NCBI RefSeq assembly: GCF_010668395.1
Contig: NZ_WUEY01000014.1
Location: 124,001 to 188,000, forward strand
Length of the DNA stretch: 64,000 nt
Direction: 5' to 3'
Source of the DNA: Martinezella lusitana
Lineage (GTDB): Bacteria; Pseudomonadota; Alphaproteobacteria; Rhizobiales; Rhizobiaceae
Part shown: piece by piece, positions 16,230 through 26,931 of the stretch
How the letters are laid out: each line of letters opens with the position of its first letter
Numbering within the stretch: position 1 is the first letter of the stretch
Notes under the pieces: generated by a model
Told to the model about the DNA's origin: nothing
Seen by the model: only the letters and a program-made list of their open reading frames with translations
The model's database searches: none
Program-made: the position numbers and the translations under genes

Positions 16230-18782
16230 ATGGCGCTAGAGGATTACAACCGTAAACGCGATTTCGGCAGAACAGCAGAGCCGAAGGGCCGGGCGGCCAG
16301 AAAGCGAAAGCCTGCCGGCAGCAGCTTCGTCATTCAAAAGCATGCGGCGCGCCGGCTTCATTATGATTTTCGCCTTGAAATGGATGGCGTGTTGAAAAGC
16401 TGGGCCGTCACCAGGGGACCGAGCCTGGTCGTCGGCGAGAAGCGGCTCGCCGTACAAACGGAGGATCATCCTCTGGAATATGGCGACTTCGAAGGCACCA
16501 TCCCGAAGGGTGAATATGGCGGAGGCACCGTCATCGTCTGGGATCGCGGTTCCTGGACGCCGCTCGGCGATCCCCATAAGGGTTACGCCAAGGGCCATCT
16601 CGAATTCGAGCTGCATGGAGAAAAACTGGGAGGTCATTGGCATCTGATCCGTATGGCCGGAAAGCCACGGGACAAGAGAGAAAACTGGCTGCTGATCAAA
16701 GGAGAGGACGATGCGGCCCGACCGGAAGGCGCGCCCGACATACTCGATGAGCGACCGGAATCGGCCAAAACGGGCAGAGAGATTGACGAGGTCAAGGGAG
16801 AAGAGCCAGGTTGGTCCTCCAGGACGGGCAGGATCGATCGCAGGAAACCCAAGCCGAAGAACAAGCCCGAACCCACTCCCCCCGATGCAGCGCCCGCCCT
16901 CGCCGAACCGTCTACCGTGAAAGGTGCAAAAAAAGCGGCACTCCCGACCTTCGTCAAGCCTGCTTTGGCAACTCTGGTGTCAAAGCCGCCGCTCGGAGCA
17001 CGCTGGCTTCATGAAATCAAATTCGACGGCTATCGGCTCGAGGTTCGCATCGAGGCCGGCCGCATCAAGTTGCTGACCCGCAGCGGCCTCGACTGGACGG
17101 CAAAGTTCGGCAAGGACATTGTCGGCGCCTTCAAAAGCCTGCCAGTCGGAGCGGCCATCATCGATGGAGAGCTGGTGGTGGAGCAGGCAGCCGGCGCTTC
17201 GGATTTCTCCGCCTTGCAATCGGATCTCAGCGAGGGCCGCAGCGATCGCTTCGTCTTCTACGCGTTCGATCTCATCTTTCTCGACGGCTATGATCTCCGG
17301 GCTTGCCCGCTGGTCCAGCGTAAGGAACTACTGCAGGAGATCATACCCGCGGAGACCGGGACCCTGCGTTTCAGCAGCCACTTCGATGCGAATGGTGATC
17401 TGTTGTTGAAGCATGCCTGTCGGCTCAGCCTGGAGGGCATTGTTTCCAAGGTGGCGAGTGACCCTTATCGATCTGGGCGCGGAAAGACATGGGTCAAATC
17501 GAAATGCTCGTCGCGCCAGGAGTTCGTCATTGCCGGCTGGGTCGCCTCCAGCACCTCCAGAAAGGCTATCGGATCGCTGGTCCTTGGCGTCTATGACAAG
17601 GGCAAGCTCGAGCACGTCGGCCGCGTCGGCACGGGTTTCAGCAATGTCGTTGCCGAGCAGCTCTTCAAAAGACTGAGCCGCCTGAAGGCCGACCAAAGCC
17701 CCTTTGCGGCGACACTGACCGCCGAGGAAAGTCGAGGCGTCCGCTTCGTGCAGCCCGATTTGGTGGCAGAGGTCGAATTCCGCACATGGACAGCCGACGG
17801 GCATTTGCGCCACGCCTCTTTCCGCGGTCTGCGCGAAGACAAGGATCCCTTGGAAATCGTGCGCGAGGTGCCGAAAGCTGCGGCGAAGGCACGGGCAACA
17901 CCTGTCCGACCCAACGTGACCCTGACCCATGGCGACCGCCTCTATTGGCCGGACGAGGGTGTGACCAAGGCTGGGCTTGCCGATTATTATGCTGAAGTCT
18001 GGAGCCATATGGGGCCGTTCATCGTCAGTCGACCCTTAGCGCTGGTCCGTTGCCCGAACGGGATCAATGGCCAGCACTTCTTCCAGAAGCACGCGTGGAA
18101 TGGCATGAACCGGAATATTGCCCTTGCCAAGGATCCTAAAGACGAAGAGCCCTATGTCAGCATCAACGGTCTCGATGGGCTGATTGGCCTGGTGCAGGCA
18201 GCGGTCCTTGAGATTCATCCATGGGGATCGATGATCGGCAATTGGGAGAAGCCGGACACCATCGTCATGGACCTCGATCCGGGGCCTGGTGTCAATTGGA
18301 GCGAGGTGATTGCTGCGGCGGAGGAAACGCGAGAGCGGCTGATTCAGGCAGGGCTTACCCCCTTCGTCAAGACATCGGGCGGCAAGGGTCTGCACATTGT
18401 CTGCCCGCTCGTGCCGAAAGCTGAATGGCCAGAGATCAAAGCCTTTACGAAGGGTATCGCCGATGCGATGGCATCTGACAGCCCCGGACGTTGCGTCTCG
18501 ACCATCGCCAAATCGAAACGGAAGGGAAAGATCCTGATTGACTACCTTCGCAACCAGCGAGGTGCCACGGCGGTGGCGCCATATTCGACGCGCGCCCGTT
18601 CGGGTGCCGCGGTTTCCATGCCTCTGTCATGGGATGAACTTAGCGCCGCCATCGGGCCTGACTATTTCACCGTGCTCAACGCGCCGGCAAGGCTTGGCGC
18701 ACTTCGTTCAGACCCATGGGCCGAATTCAAGACATCGGCCGTGCCGCTACGTGCCGAGAAAAGACGGAAGCGCAGCGTCTGA
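16230..18782 (+). CDS. ligD: LigD multifunctional DNA ligase
   Basis: An 850-residue protein with all three LigD modules. The 3'-phosphoesterase module comes first (about residues 25-170: HYDFRLEMDGVLKSWAV, DHPLEYGDFEGTIPKGEYGG). The ATP-dependent ligase follows (about 230-540), with the catalytic lysine in EIKFDGYR near residue 264. The primase/polymerase module is last (about 555-835), with the metal-binding DLD in VMDLDPGPGVNW near residue 680. With Ku it repairs double-strand breaks by end joining. The order phosphoesterase-ligase-polymerase is that of Pseudomonas and Agrobacterium enzymes rather than mycobacterial ones. A TTG overlapping the Ku stop is possible, but the ATG at 16230 is preferred. 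Confidence 0.95.
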   Translation: MALEDYNRKRDFGRTAEPKGRAARKRKPAGSSFVIQKHAARRLHYDFRLEMDGVLKSWAVTRGPSLVVGEKRLAVQTEDHPLEYGDFEGTIPKGEYGGGTVIVWDRGSWTPLGDPHKGYAKGHLEFELHGEKLGGHWHLIRMAGKPRDKRENWLLIKGEDDAARPEGAPDILDERPESAKTGREIDEVKGEEPGWSSRTGRIDRRKPKPKNKPEPTPPDAAPALAEPSTVKGAKKAALPTFVKPALATLVSKPPLGARWLHEIKFDGYRLEVRIEAGRIKLLTRSGLDWTAKFGKDIVGAFKSLPVGAAIIDGELVVEQAAGASDFSALQSDLSEGRSDRFVFYAFDLIFLDGYDLRACPLVQRKELLQEIIPAETGTLRFSSHFDANGDLLLKHACRLSLEGIVSKVASDPYRSGRGKTWVKSKCSSRQEFVIAGWVASSTSRKAIGSLVLGVYDKGKLEHVGRVGTGFSNVVAEQLFKRLSRLKADQSPFAATLTAEESRGVRFVQPDLVAEVEFRTWTADGHLRHASFRGLREDKDPLEIVREVPKAAAKARATPVRPNVTLTHGDRLYWPDEGVTKAGLADYYAEVWSHMGPFIVSRPLALVRCPNGINGQHFFQKHAWNGMNRNIALAKDPKDEEPYVSINGLDGLIGLVQAAVLEIHPWGSMIGNWEKPDTIVMDLDPGPGVNWSEVIAAAEETRERLIQAGLTPFVKTSGGKGLHIVCPLVPKAEWPEIKAFTKGIADAMASDSPGRCVSTIAKSKRKGKILIDYLRNQRGATAVAPYSTRARSGAAVSMPLSWDELSAAIGPDYFTVLNAPARLGALRSDPWAEFKTSAVPLRAEKRRKRSV

Positions 18783-18820
18783 GGCCGGCCATTCTCACGG
18801 GATTAACGCAACCTCGACCC

Positions 18821-19627
18821 CTACCGTTTCTTTGCGCCGGCTTCCTGCGAAAGGCTCTTTCGAAGCGCGTCCATGATGCTGATGACATTGCCGGGCGCCG
18901 CCTCTTGATCGGCTCGAGCCTTTGCGGGGCGTTTGCGGCCCTTCTTTCTGGATGCGATGATGTCGAGCAGTTTTTGCTGCACGGGATCGGCAACCATGCC
19001 GGGATCCCACGGCTTGGTGCGTTCCACGATCAGTTTTCGCATCATAGCCAGCAGCTTCGAATCCACTGATTTCGCCTCGATATCGCCGAAATAGTCCCCC
19101 TCGCCGCGCACTTCATCGCCAAATCGCAATGTCCATAATATGATACCCTTGTCTAGTGGTTCCAGCATGACCGCCCGCTCGCGGCGGTACATGACCAGCC
19201 GCGAGATTCCGATCATTTGCGTGGCCGCCATGGCATCGCGGATGACACAATAGGCTTCCTCACCGACGGCATCATCCGGCGTCAGATAGTGCGGCGTGTC
19301 GAGCCAGATCCATTCGATACTGTCGCGCGGCACGAACAGCTCAATGTCGATCGTGCGCGTGCTCTCAAGCGCCACCGCATCGAGTTCGTCGTCCTCCAGC
19401 ATGACATAATCGCCCTCGCCCCGCTCATATCCTTTGACCTCATCATCTTCGTCCACGGCTTTACCCGTAACGTTATCGATGTAGCGGCTGACGATCCGGT
19501 TGCCGGTGGTTCTGTTAAGGGTGTGAAAGCGAACCTTTTCGTTTTCGGTCGTTGCCGGCGCCATCGCAACCGGGCACGTCACGAGCGAGAGTTTCAAATA
19601 ACCTTTCCAAAATGAACGGGGAGCCAT
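18821..19627 (-). CDS. ku: Ku protein (second, divergent copy)
   Basis: A 268-residue Ku family protein (MAPRSFWKGYLKLSLVTCPV, VRFHTLNRTTGNRIVSRYI, EVKGYERGEGDYVMLEDDEL). It is clearly homologous to the Ku at 15346 but well diverged. It converges on LigD with only 38 bp between stop codons. The start at 19627 gives the standard MAPRS N-terminus; the frame extension to 19696 has no family support. It has its own exact EcfG-type promoter 25 bp upstream. Rhizobia often carry several Ku genes, and the two products could act as homodimers or as a heterodimer. Confidence 0.92.
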   Translation of the reverse strand: MAPRSFWKGYLKLSLVTCPVAMAPATTENEKVRFHTLNRTTGNRIVSRYIDNVTGKAVDEDDEVKGYERGEGDYVMLEDDELDAVALESTRTIDIELFVPRDSIEWIWLDTPHYLTPDDAVGEEAYCVIRDAMAATQMIGISRLVMYRRERAVMLEPLDKGIILWTLRFGDEVRGEGDYFGDIEAKSVDSKLLAMMRKLIVERTKPWDPGMVADPVQQKLLDIIASRKKGRKRPAKARADQEAAPGNVISIMDALRKSLSQEAGAKKR

Positions 19628-19651
19628 GAGTTTCCTCCTATACCGGAAGTG

Positions 19652-19676
19652 AACGGGCTCACCTGGGCTTAGTTCC
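19652..19676 (-). promoter_or_regulatory. EcfG-type promoter (exact GGAAC-N16-CGTT)
   Basis: On the minus strand GGAAC (19672-19676) and CGTT (19652-19655) are separated by 16 bases, 25 bp upstream of the second Ku start. Confidence 0.85.
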
Positions 19677-19853
19677 CCGATTGACAATGCAATCACGGAC
19701 CCGACTCGGTGCGCGCCGCCGCCGCCCTCGTTCAGATCACGATTGCTGAGGATGAGGGCAAGCGGTGGCGATGCATACGCCGATCGACCCGCGGGTTCCC
19801 TATCGACCTATTCAAGCCGAGCCACTCGATACCAGGCGAACCAATGCCACCGC

Positions 19854-20717
19854 TCAGCGCTCTCGAAAGAAATGCAGCAGCGCGTCCGAAAGAGCGGTCG
19901 GATTCTCCTCCGCAACATGGTGGCCGCTGTCGATAGCGTGGCCGCGAACATTGTTGGCCCAGGAGTGCCATATCGCCAAAGGGTCGCCGAAATGCATCTC
20001 CAGATCGTCGCGGCTCGACCATAGACAAAGCAAGGGGCAGGCGATCTTTCTTCCAGCCGCCCGGTCCTCCAGTTCTTGCTCCCGATCCACGGTAAGTCCG
20101 GCCCGATAATCCTCGATCATGCCGTGAACAACAGCGGGATCATGAATCACAGCGAGAAGATCGGCATAGGCGTCATGTCCCATCATGTCGGGAGCAATCT
20201 TGTCGTACCACGCCAAGGGTTTGATATTGATCGCGCGCTCAGGCTTTTCCGGCTGCGCGAAGAAGAACCAGTGATACCAATCGCGGGCAAACTGCCAGTC
20301 CATCCTGTCGAGATGTTCGATGATGGGAATGCTGTCTATAACGGCGACCTTCTCGATGATGTCGGGGAAATCCATCGCTAGCCGAAACGCCACGTAGCTG
20401 CCGCGGTCATGCCCCGCAACCGCGAACTTCTCATGCCCGAGCGTCTTCATGAGATTGAGACAATCACCCGCCTTGGCGCGTTTTGACGACCCATTACTGT
20501 CTTTTTCATCCCCAGGCTGAAACGACCTGCCAAAGCCTCTTAGATCAGGACAGACCACGGTGAAGTGCGGCGAAAGTAGATCGGCGACGCTGCCCCATGT
20601 CATGTGCGTACGAGGATGCCCATGGAGCAATAGCAGCGGCGGTCCCGAGCCTCCATATCGAACACGCAAGGTCCCCGCCCCCACATCGACCATGGCAAGC
20701 TCGAATCCTTTGAACAC
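19854..20717 (-). CDS. Alpha/beta hydrolase, haloacetate dehalogenase-like
   Basis: A 287-residue alpha/beta hydrolase. The oxyanion region is LLLLHGHPRTHMTW. The nucleophile elbow is AGHDRGS, with Asp104 as nucleophile and Arg105 next to it. His149 and Trp150 in DWYHWFFFAQP match the halide-binding pair of fluoroacetate dehalogenases, and the catalytic histidine is in DSGHHVAEE near residue 266. The overall pattern favours hydrolysis of a haloacetate or related ester or epoxide; the natural substrate is not certain. An exact EcfG-type promoter lies about 100 bp upstream, back to back with that of the catalase. Confidence 0.82.
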   Translation of the reverse strand: MFKGFELAMVDVGAGTLRVRYGGSGPPLLLLHGHPRTHMTWGSVADLLSPHFTVVCPDLRGFGRSFQPGDEKDSNGSSKRAKAGDCLNLMKTLGHEKFAVAGHDRGSYVAFRLAMDFPDIIEKVAVIDSIPIIEHLDRMDWQFARDWYHWFFFAQPEKPERAINIKPLAWYDKIAPDMMGHDAYADLLAVIHDPAVVHGMIEDYRAGLTVDREQELEDRAAGRKIACPLLCLWSSRDDLEMHFGDPLAIWHSWANNVRGHAIDSGHHVAEENPTALSDALLHFFRER

Positions 20718-20818
20718 ATCTGCCTCCCTGATCTAACGAACACGCTTGCGTCAATGGCATTGAGATGTCCGAAAGGACGGGCTGTCATTGGGATAGCCTC
20801 GTTCGGGGCATATCCGGT

Positions 20819-20843
20819 AACGGCGCGTAACCGCCGATGTTCC
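20819..20843 (-). promoter_or_regulatory. EcfG-type promoter (exact GGAAC-N16-CGTT)
   Basis: On the minus strand GGAAC (20839-20843) and CGTT (20819-20822) are separated by 16 bases. It points to the haloacetate dehalogenase-like gene, whose ATG is 102 bp downstream. Confidence 0.78.
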
Positions 20844-20983
20844 AACTGATTTGGGGCGCTCCTCTTCGACGTCTCCTCGTCCCGACGCCTTGGCCACGGC
20901 ACGATGACGTCGAAATGCCTCAGCGCGATCATGGGAATACCCGGTTGCCGACATCGAAGGGCGCACAATTCTCAAAAGATGCC

Positions 20984-21008
20984 GGAACTTTAGAAGCGAT
21001 CGACGGTT
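20984..21008 (+). promoter_or_regulatory. Candidate EcfG-type promoter (GGAAC-N16-GGTT)
   Basis: GGAAC (20984-20988) is followed after 16 bases by GGTT (21005-21008), one mismatch from CGTT. It is 92 bp upstream of the catalase ATG and divergent from the site at 20819. Confidence 0.62.
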
Positions 21009-21100
21009 TGATAGGTATAGTCCTCGAAACTCTGATCGGATTTCTGACGGCCTTTTGTTTCGCTGGTGTCCTTCAAACTCAAAACATGCAGGAGGCCCAG

Positions 21101-23245
<2,145 letters not shown>

Positions 23246-23306
23246 TCGGCGGCGTCACGTCAGCACCATTCTTACCCCAAGCCGATAGACGGAGCCTGAT
23301 AGAAAG

Positions 23307-24803
23307 ATGAGGAATCCATTGACCCAACGCACCTTGCTGCAGTTCTTTCATTGGAATTATCCGGACGGGGGCCACCTTTGGGACGAGGTCGCGCAAAAAG
23401 CCGAGGATCTCGCGGCCATGGGCGTCACCGATGTCTGGCTGCCGCCTGCTTACAAAGGAGCCTCGGGTGGTTATTCCGTTGGCTATGACACCTACGACCT
23501 GTTCGATCTCGGCGAATTCGATCAGAAGGGAACGGTTGCTACCAAATACGGCGATCGCCCTGCCCTTGAGAATGCTTGCCGAACCCTGGAGAACAAGGGC
23601 CTTCGCGTCATCCACGACGTCGTCCTCAATCACAAGATGGGCGCCGACGAGGAAGAGAACGTGCGGGTTCGTCGTGTGGATGCAGAAAACAGGCTCCAGA
23701 TCGAGGAAGAGGAGTTTCGAGCGCTCGCCTACACCCGCTTCACCTTTCCCGGTCGTCAGGGAAAGTACTCCAAGTTCATTTGGGACGCGAAGTGCTTCAG
23801 CGGCGTCGATCACATCGAACAGCCGGATGAGACGGGCATCTTCCGGCTCGTCAATGAATACGGCGATGGCGAGTGGAATGTCGAGGTCGACGACGAGCTT
23901 GGTAATTTCGATTATCTGATGGGAGCCGATGTCGAGTTCCGAAACAAGGCAGTTTATGAGGAACTTAAATATTGGGGTCGATGGCTCGCCGAACAGATCC
24001 CCACGAATGGATTTCGCCTCGATGCGGCCAAGCATATCCCTGCCTGGTTTTTCCGCGATTGGGTCGGCCATATGCGCGACACGGTAGATCCAGACATTTT
24101 TGTCGTTGCCGAATATTGGCATCCCGATATGGAGACCTTGAAGAGCTACCTCGACCTGGTCGACAAGCAGCTCACGCTGTTCGATGTCGCGCTCCACCAA
24201 CGCTTCCACGACGCCTCTCAAGGTGAGAGCTTCGACATGCGCACGATCCTCGATGGATCGCTGGTGTCGGCTTCACCGGATCATGCCGTTACGCTGGTCG
24301 ACAATCACGACACGCAGCGAGGCCAATCCCTGGAGGCGGCAGTCGAGCCCTGGTTCAAACCGCTGGCCTACGCGTTGATCCTTCTTCGCGAACAGGGCGT
24401 GCCGTGTGTCTTCTATCCGGACCTTTACGGCGCGCAGTACACCATCGAAAACCCAAATGGCGGCGCCGAGCAGATCGACATGCCGGCGATTGCCTGCCTG
24501 CCCAAGCTCATCGAGGCGCGGTCGCGATTTGCGAATGGGCCTCAGACCGACCTCCTCGACCACAGCTCATGCATCGGCGTCGTCCGACATGGCAGCGCCG
24601 AGGCACCGGGATGTGTTGTCATCATTTCGAACGGCGAGCGAGGTGAGAAGATGGTTGACCTGGGTCCTGATCAGGGCGGCGTCGCGTTTCGCGATTTTCT
24701 CGGTCATCGGGACGATCAGGTGACGACGGATGAAACCGGTAAGGCGGCATTTCCGGTTGACGGAGGTAGCGTCAGCGTCTGGGTACGAAATGATCAAGTT
24801 TAA
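23307..24803 (+). CDS. Cytoplasmic alpha-amylase (GH13)
   Basis: A 498-residue GH13 enzyme without signal peptide (LLQFFHWNYPDGGHLWDEVA). Conserved regions are visible: VIHDVVLNHKMG, the nucleophile Asp in GFRLDAAKHI (about residue 238), the acid/base Glu in VVAEYWHPD (about 269) and the stabilising Asp in LVDNHDTQ (about 335). It resembles the liquefying cytoplasmic amylases (AmyA/AmyS, subfamily GH13_5) that hydrolyse alpha-1,4 glucans such as glycogen. It begins 61 bp after the catalase stop on the same strand and may be cotranscribed. No strong ribosome-binding site is seen. Confidence 0.92.
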   Translation: MRNPLTQRTLLQFFHWNYPDGGHLWDEVAQKAEDLAAMGVTDVWLPPAYKGASGGYSVGYDTYDLFDLGEFDQKGTVATKYGDRPALENACRTLENKGLRVIHDVVLNHKMGADEEENVRVRRVDAENRLQIEEEEFRALAYTRFTFPGRQGKYSKFIWDAKCFSGVDHIEQPDETGIFRLVNEYGDGEWNVEVDDELGNFDYLMGADVEFRNKAVYEELKYWGRWLAEQIPTNGFRLDAAKHIPAWFFRDWVGHMRDTVDPDIFVVAEYWHPDMETLKSYLDLVDKQLTLFDVALHQRFHDASQGESFDMRTILDGSLVSASPDHAVTLVDNHDTQRGQSLEAAVEPWFKPLAYALILLREQGVPCVFYPDLYGAQYTIENPNGGAEQIDMPAIACLPKLIEARSRFANGPQTDLLDHSSCIGVVRHGSAEAPGCVVIISNGERGEKMVDLGPDQGGVAFRDFLGHRDDQVTTDETGKAAFPVDGGSVSVWVRNDQV

Positions 24804-25138
24804 CTTGAGGGACTTTGCTTGACGCTACGGAAGAGCGGCATTTTGCCCTCTGGTTCGAGCCTCAAGTCGATCGATAGCGAGCGCTCACGCCGCACTGCCT
24901 TTCTGTTTCCGACATAGCGCATGCCCAATCGCCGCCAACGATCTTGGCAATATGCCCGCGACCAAGCTGTTACGGTTGAAGAGGTCGTGAAGGCTGCAAA
25001 CAACGCCGAGCGGCCCGGGCCGTCGGCGTGAGTCCCGTTAAAGTCGATAGCGTCTGCTCCAAAGATGCCCGATTTACGTCAGGTGAGGTGACATAATTTT
25101 AGTCCAAGCGATTCATTTTAAGGATCGCTCTTGTAAAC
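24804..25138. other. Intergenic stretch without a supported gene
   Basis: Short frames exist on both strands, including 36 codons from an ATG at 24921, but none resembles a known family or has a clear ribosome-binding site. Confidence 0.4.
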
Positions 25139-25176
25139 CATCTATATACCATCCAATTAACATCCATACGGATGGA
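25139..25176. promoter_or_regulatory. Candidate operator of the ribbon-helix-helix regulator
   Basis: The DNA just before the regulator gene carries repeated CCATC/CCATCC elements and a small inverted repeat, ATCC-ATAC-GGAT followed by GG. RHH proteins commonly repress their own operon by binding such short repeats. Binding here is inference. Confidence 0.35.
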
Positions 25177-25182
25177 GTTAAT

Positions 25183-25602
25183 ATGTCAGGCGACGTTTAC
25201 AAGTTCCGCGACAAGAGCGGCGAATCGGAGAAAATTACGATCAATCTCGGCTATGTCGATCTCGGTCGTATCGATCTTCTCGTCCAGGAGGGCTTCTATT
25301 CCAATCGCAGCGATTTCATCCGAACAGCGATCCGAAGCCAGCTTGCCGCCGAAGGCGAGACCGTCAAGCAATCAATCGTCCGACAAACCCTGGAACTGGG
25401 GCTGCGGGACTACAGCAAGGCCGATCTGGAAGCAATCAGGGCGGCCGGAGAGCGACTTCATATCAAAGTGGTCGGACTGGCGCGCATCGCGCCAGATGTC
25501 ACCCCCGAGCTCGCCTTGGCGACGATCGAATCCATCACCGTGCTCGGCGCCCTTCAAGCCAGTCCGGAACTAAAAGCGGCACTAGCCAAACGCATTCGCT
25601 AA
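25183..25602 (+). CDS. CopG-type ribbon-helix-helix regulator
   Basis: A 139-residue protein. Residues 17-52 (KITINLGYVDLGRIDLLVQE, then SNRSDFIRTAIRSQL) form a ribbon-helix-helix DNA-binding domain. The remainder (LGLRDYSKADLEAIRAAGER, then GLARIAPDVTPELA) is a longer C-terminal domain that I recall from rhizobial regulators placed beside PHB-depolymerase-type esterases. The ATG at 25183 follows the repeat-rich region. The next gene begins 30 bp downstream, so the two probably form an operon that the regulator may control. Confidence 0.8.
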   Translation: MSGDVYKFRDKSGESEKITINLGYVDLGRIDLLVQEGFYSNRSDFIRTAIRSQLAAEGETVKQSIVRQTLELGLRDYSKADLEAIRAAGERLHIKVVGLARIAPDVTPELALATIESITVLGALQASPELKAALAKRIR

Positions 25603-25632
25603 GACTACAGGCCGCCCAACAAGGACATCGAC

Positions 25633-26916
25633 ATGAATGACGATTTCTTCATTGCCATGAGGCGGGCGGCGTCCTCGACGCGCGCCTTGAACCTTGCCGA
25701 GGCGACACGCGTGATCCAAGATGCACTTGTCGGCCGTCCAACCTCCAGGCCTCGCGCAACTTCAAAGCCGGAGATCAACCCCACTCCTCCGTCGCATCGT
25801 TCGAAACCGTTCTCGATCGACCCCAACGCCGAGATCGTCGAGCCGGGAGCAACGCCAAATATCCAATCCAGCGAACCGCTTGGCAGCGCTGCAACCTCGC
25901 AACGGATGCGAAAGCCCCTGGGAGAAACATTGCGGATCCTGCGCGAGGGAAGGACGCGCGCTGGCATATTCGGATCGGTGCCGGGCACACGCTTGTCCGG
26001 ACTGGAGAAACATAGCCCCTCTCCCGCAGCGGAAGGCAAGTCGCAGTTTCTTACGCGATCCTACACGTGCGCGGCCGGCACCCGAAGCTACAAGCTCTAC
26101 ATCCCGGCAGCCGAGCGGGACCCGCCGCAAGGATTGATCATCATGCTGCATGGCTGCAAGCAGGACCCCGATGACTTCGCCACAGGTACGGGCATGAATG
26201 CAGTTGCCGAGGCAAATGGCCTTCTCGTCGCCTATCCCCGACAGACTGGAACGGCAAACCCGTCATCCTGCTGGAACTGGTTCCGACCCACCGATCAGAA
26301 GCGCGGCGAGGGGGAACCCTCAATCATTGCAGGAATTACGGCAGAGATCATGTCCCGGTTCGGCCTGAATGGGAGCCGGGTTTTTGTGGCGGGCATGTCA
26401 GCTGGCGGCGCAATGGCCGCCGTTATGGCCGAGACTTATCCTGATCTGTACGGTGCCGTGGGCATTCACTCAGGGCTAGCCTATGGTTCAGCGAGCGACG
26501 TCATGTCGGCCCTCTGCGCCATGCGCGGAGATTCAGGAGCTATGTCGAAACCACGAGCAAGCTCTGCATTTGGGGTTCGCACGATCGTCTTTCAGGGAAG
26601 CGATGACCGCACGGTGCATCCTTCCAATGCCGAGCGGATTGCCGCATCAGCCACCTTGCAAGGCACCGGCTACACCACCCAAACACAAACCGACCGTTCC
26701 GAAGGCGGGCGAGCCTACACGAGGACAATCGTTATGAATCCGGAAGGATTGTCTACGCTGGAATACTGGCTCGTGGACGGCACCGGCCATGCCTGGTCTG
26801 GAGGCAATGCCGGCGGGTCGTACACCGATCAGCACGGTCCAGACGCAACAAGCGAGATGGTGCGTTTCTTTCTTGGAAATTCCAGGCAAGGCTTCGCAGA
26901 GAAATATCGTCCCTGA
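25633..26916 (+). CDS. PHB depolymerase family esterase
   Basis: A 427-residue hydrolase of the PHB depolymerase / LpqC family. The N-terminal 150 residues are polar and Pro/Ser-rich, with no clear signal peptide. The catalytic domain begins near residue 145 (TYTCAAGTRSYKLYIPAAER, LIIMLHGCKQDPDDFATGT). The nucleophile is Ser in VAGMSAGGAM near residue 256, a candidate Asp lies in GSDDRTVHP, and His is in GTGHAWSGG near residue 385. Relatives act on polyhydroxyalkanoate or polyphenolic esters; the substrate here is unknown. It is convergent with the AI-2E permease with 15 bp between them. Confidence 0.88.
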   Translation: MNDDFFIAMRRAASSTRALNLAEATRVIQDALVGRPTSRPRATSKPEINPTPPSHRSKPFSIDPNAEIVEPGATPNIQSSEPLGSAATSQRMRKPLGETLRILREGRTRAGIFGSVPGTRLSGLEKHSPSPAAEGKSQFLTRSYTCAAGTRSYKLYIPAAERDPPQGLIIMLHGCKQDPDDFATGTGMNAVAEANGLLVAYPRQTGTANPSSCWNWFRPTDQKRGEGEPSIIAGITAEIMSRFGLNGSRVFVAGMSAGGAMAAVMAETYPDLYGAVGIHSGLAYGSASDVMSALCAMRGDSGAMSKPRASSAFGVRTIVFQGSDDRTVHPSNAERIAASATLQGTGYTTQTQTDRSEGGRAYTRTIVMNPEGLSTLEYWLVDGTGHAWSGGNAGGSYTDQHGPDATSEMVRFFLGNSRQGFAEKYRP

Positions 26917-26931
26917 GCGGCATGGTCTCGA

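Noticed and set aside
20837..21100. The 88-residue N-terminal extension of the catalase frame
   Set aside because: It contains the candidate promoter, has no family similarity, and a strong AGGAGG precedes the ATG at 21101.
24921..25031. A 36-codon plus-strand ORF (MPNRRQRSWQYARDQAVTVE)
   Set aside because: Too short, with no convincing ribosome-binding site and no recognised family.
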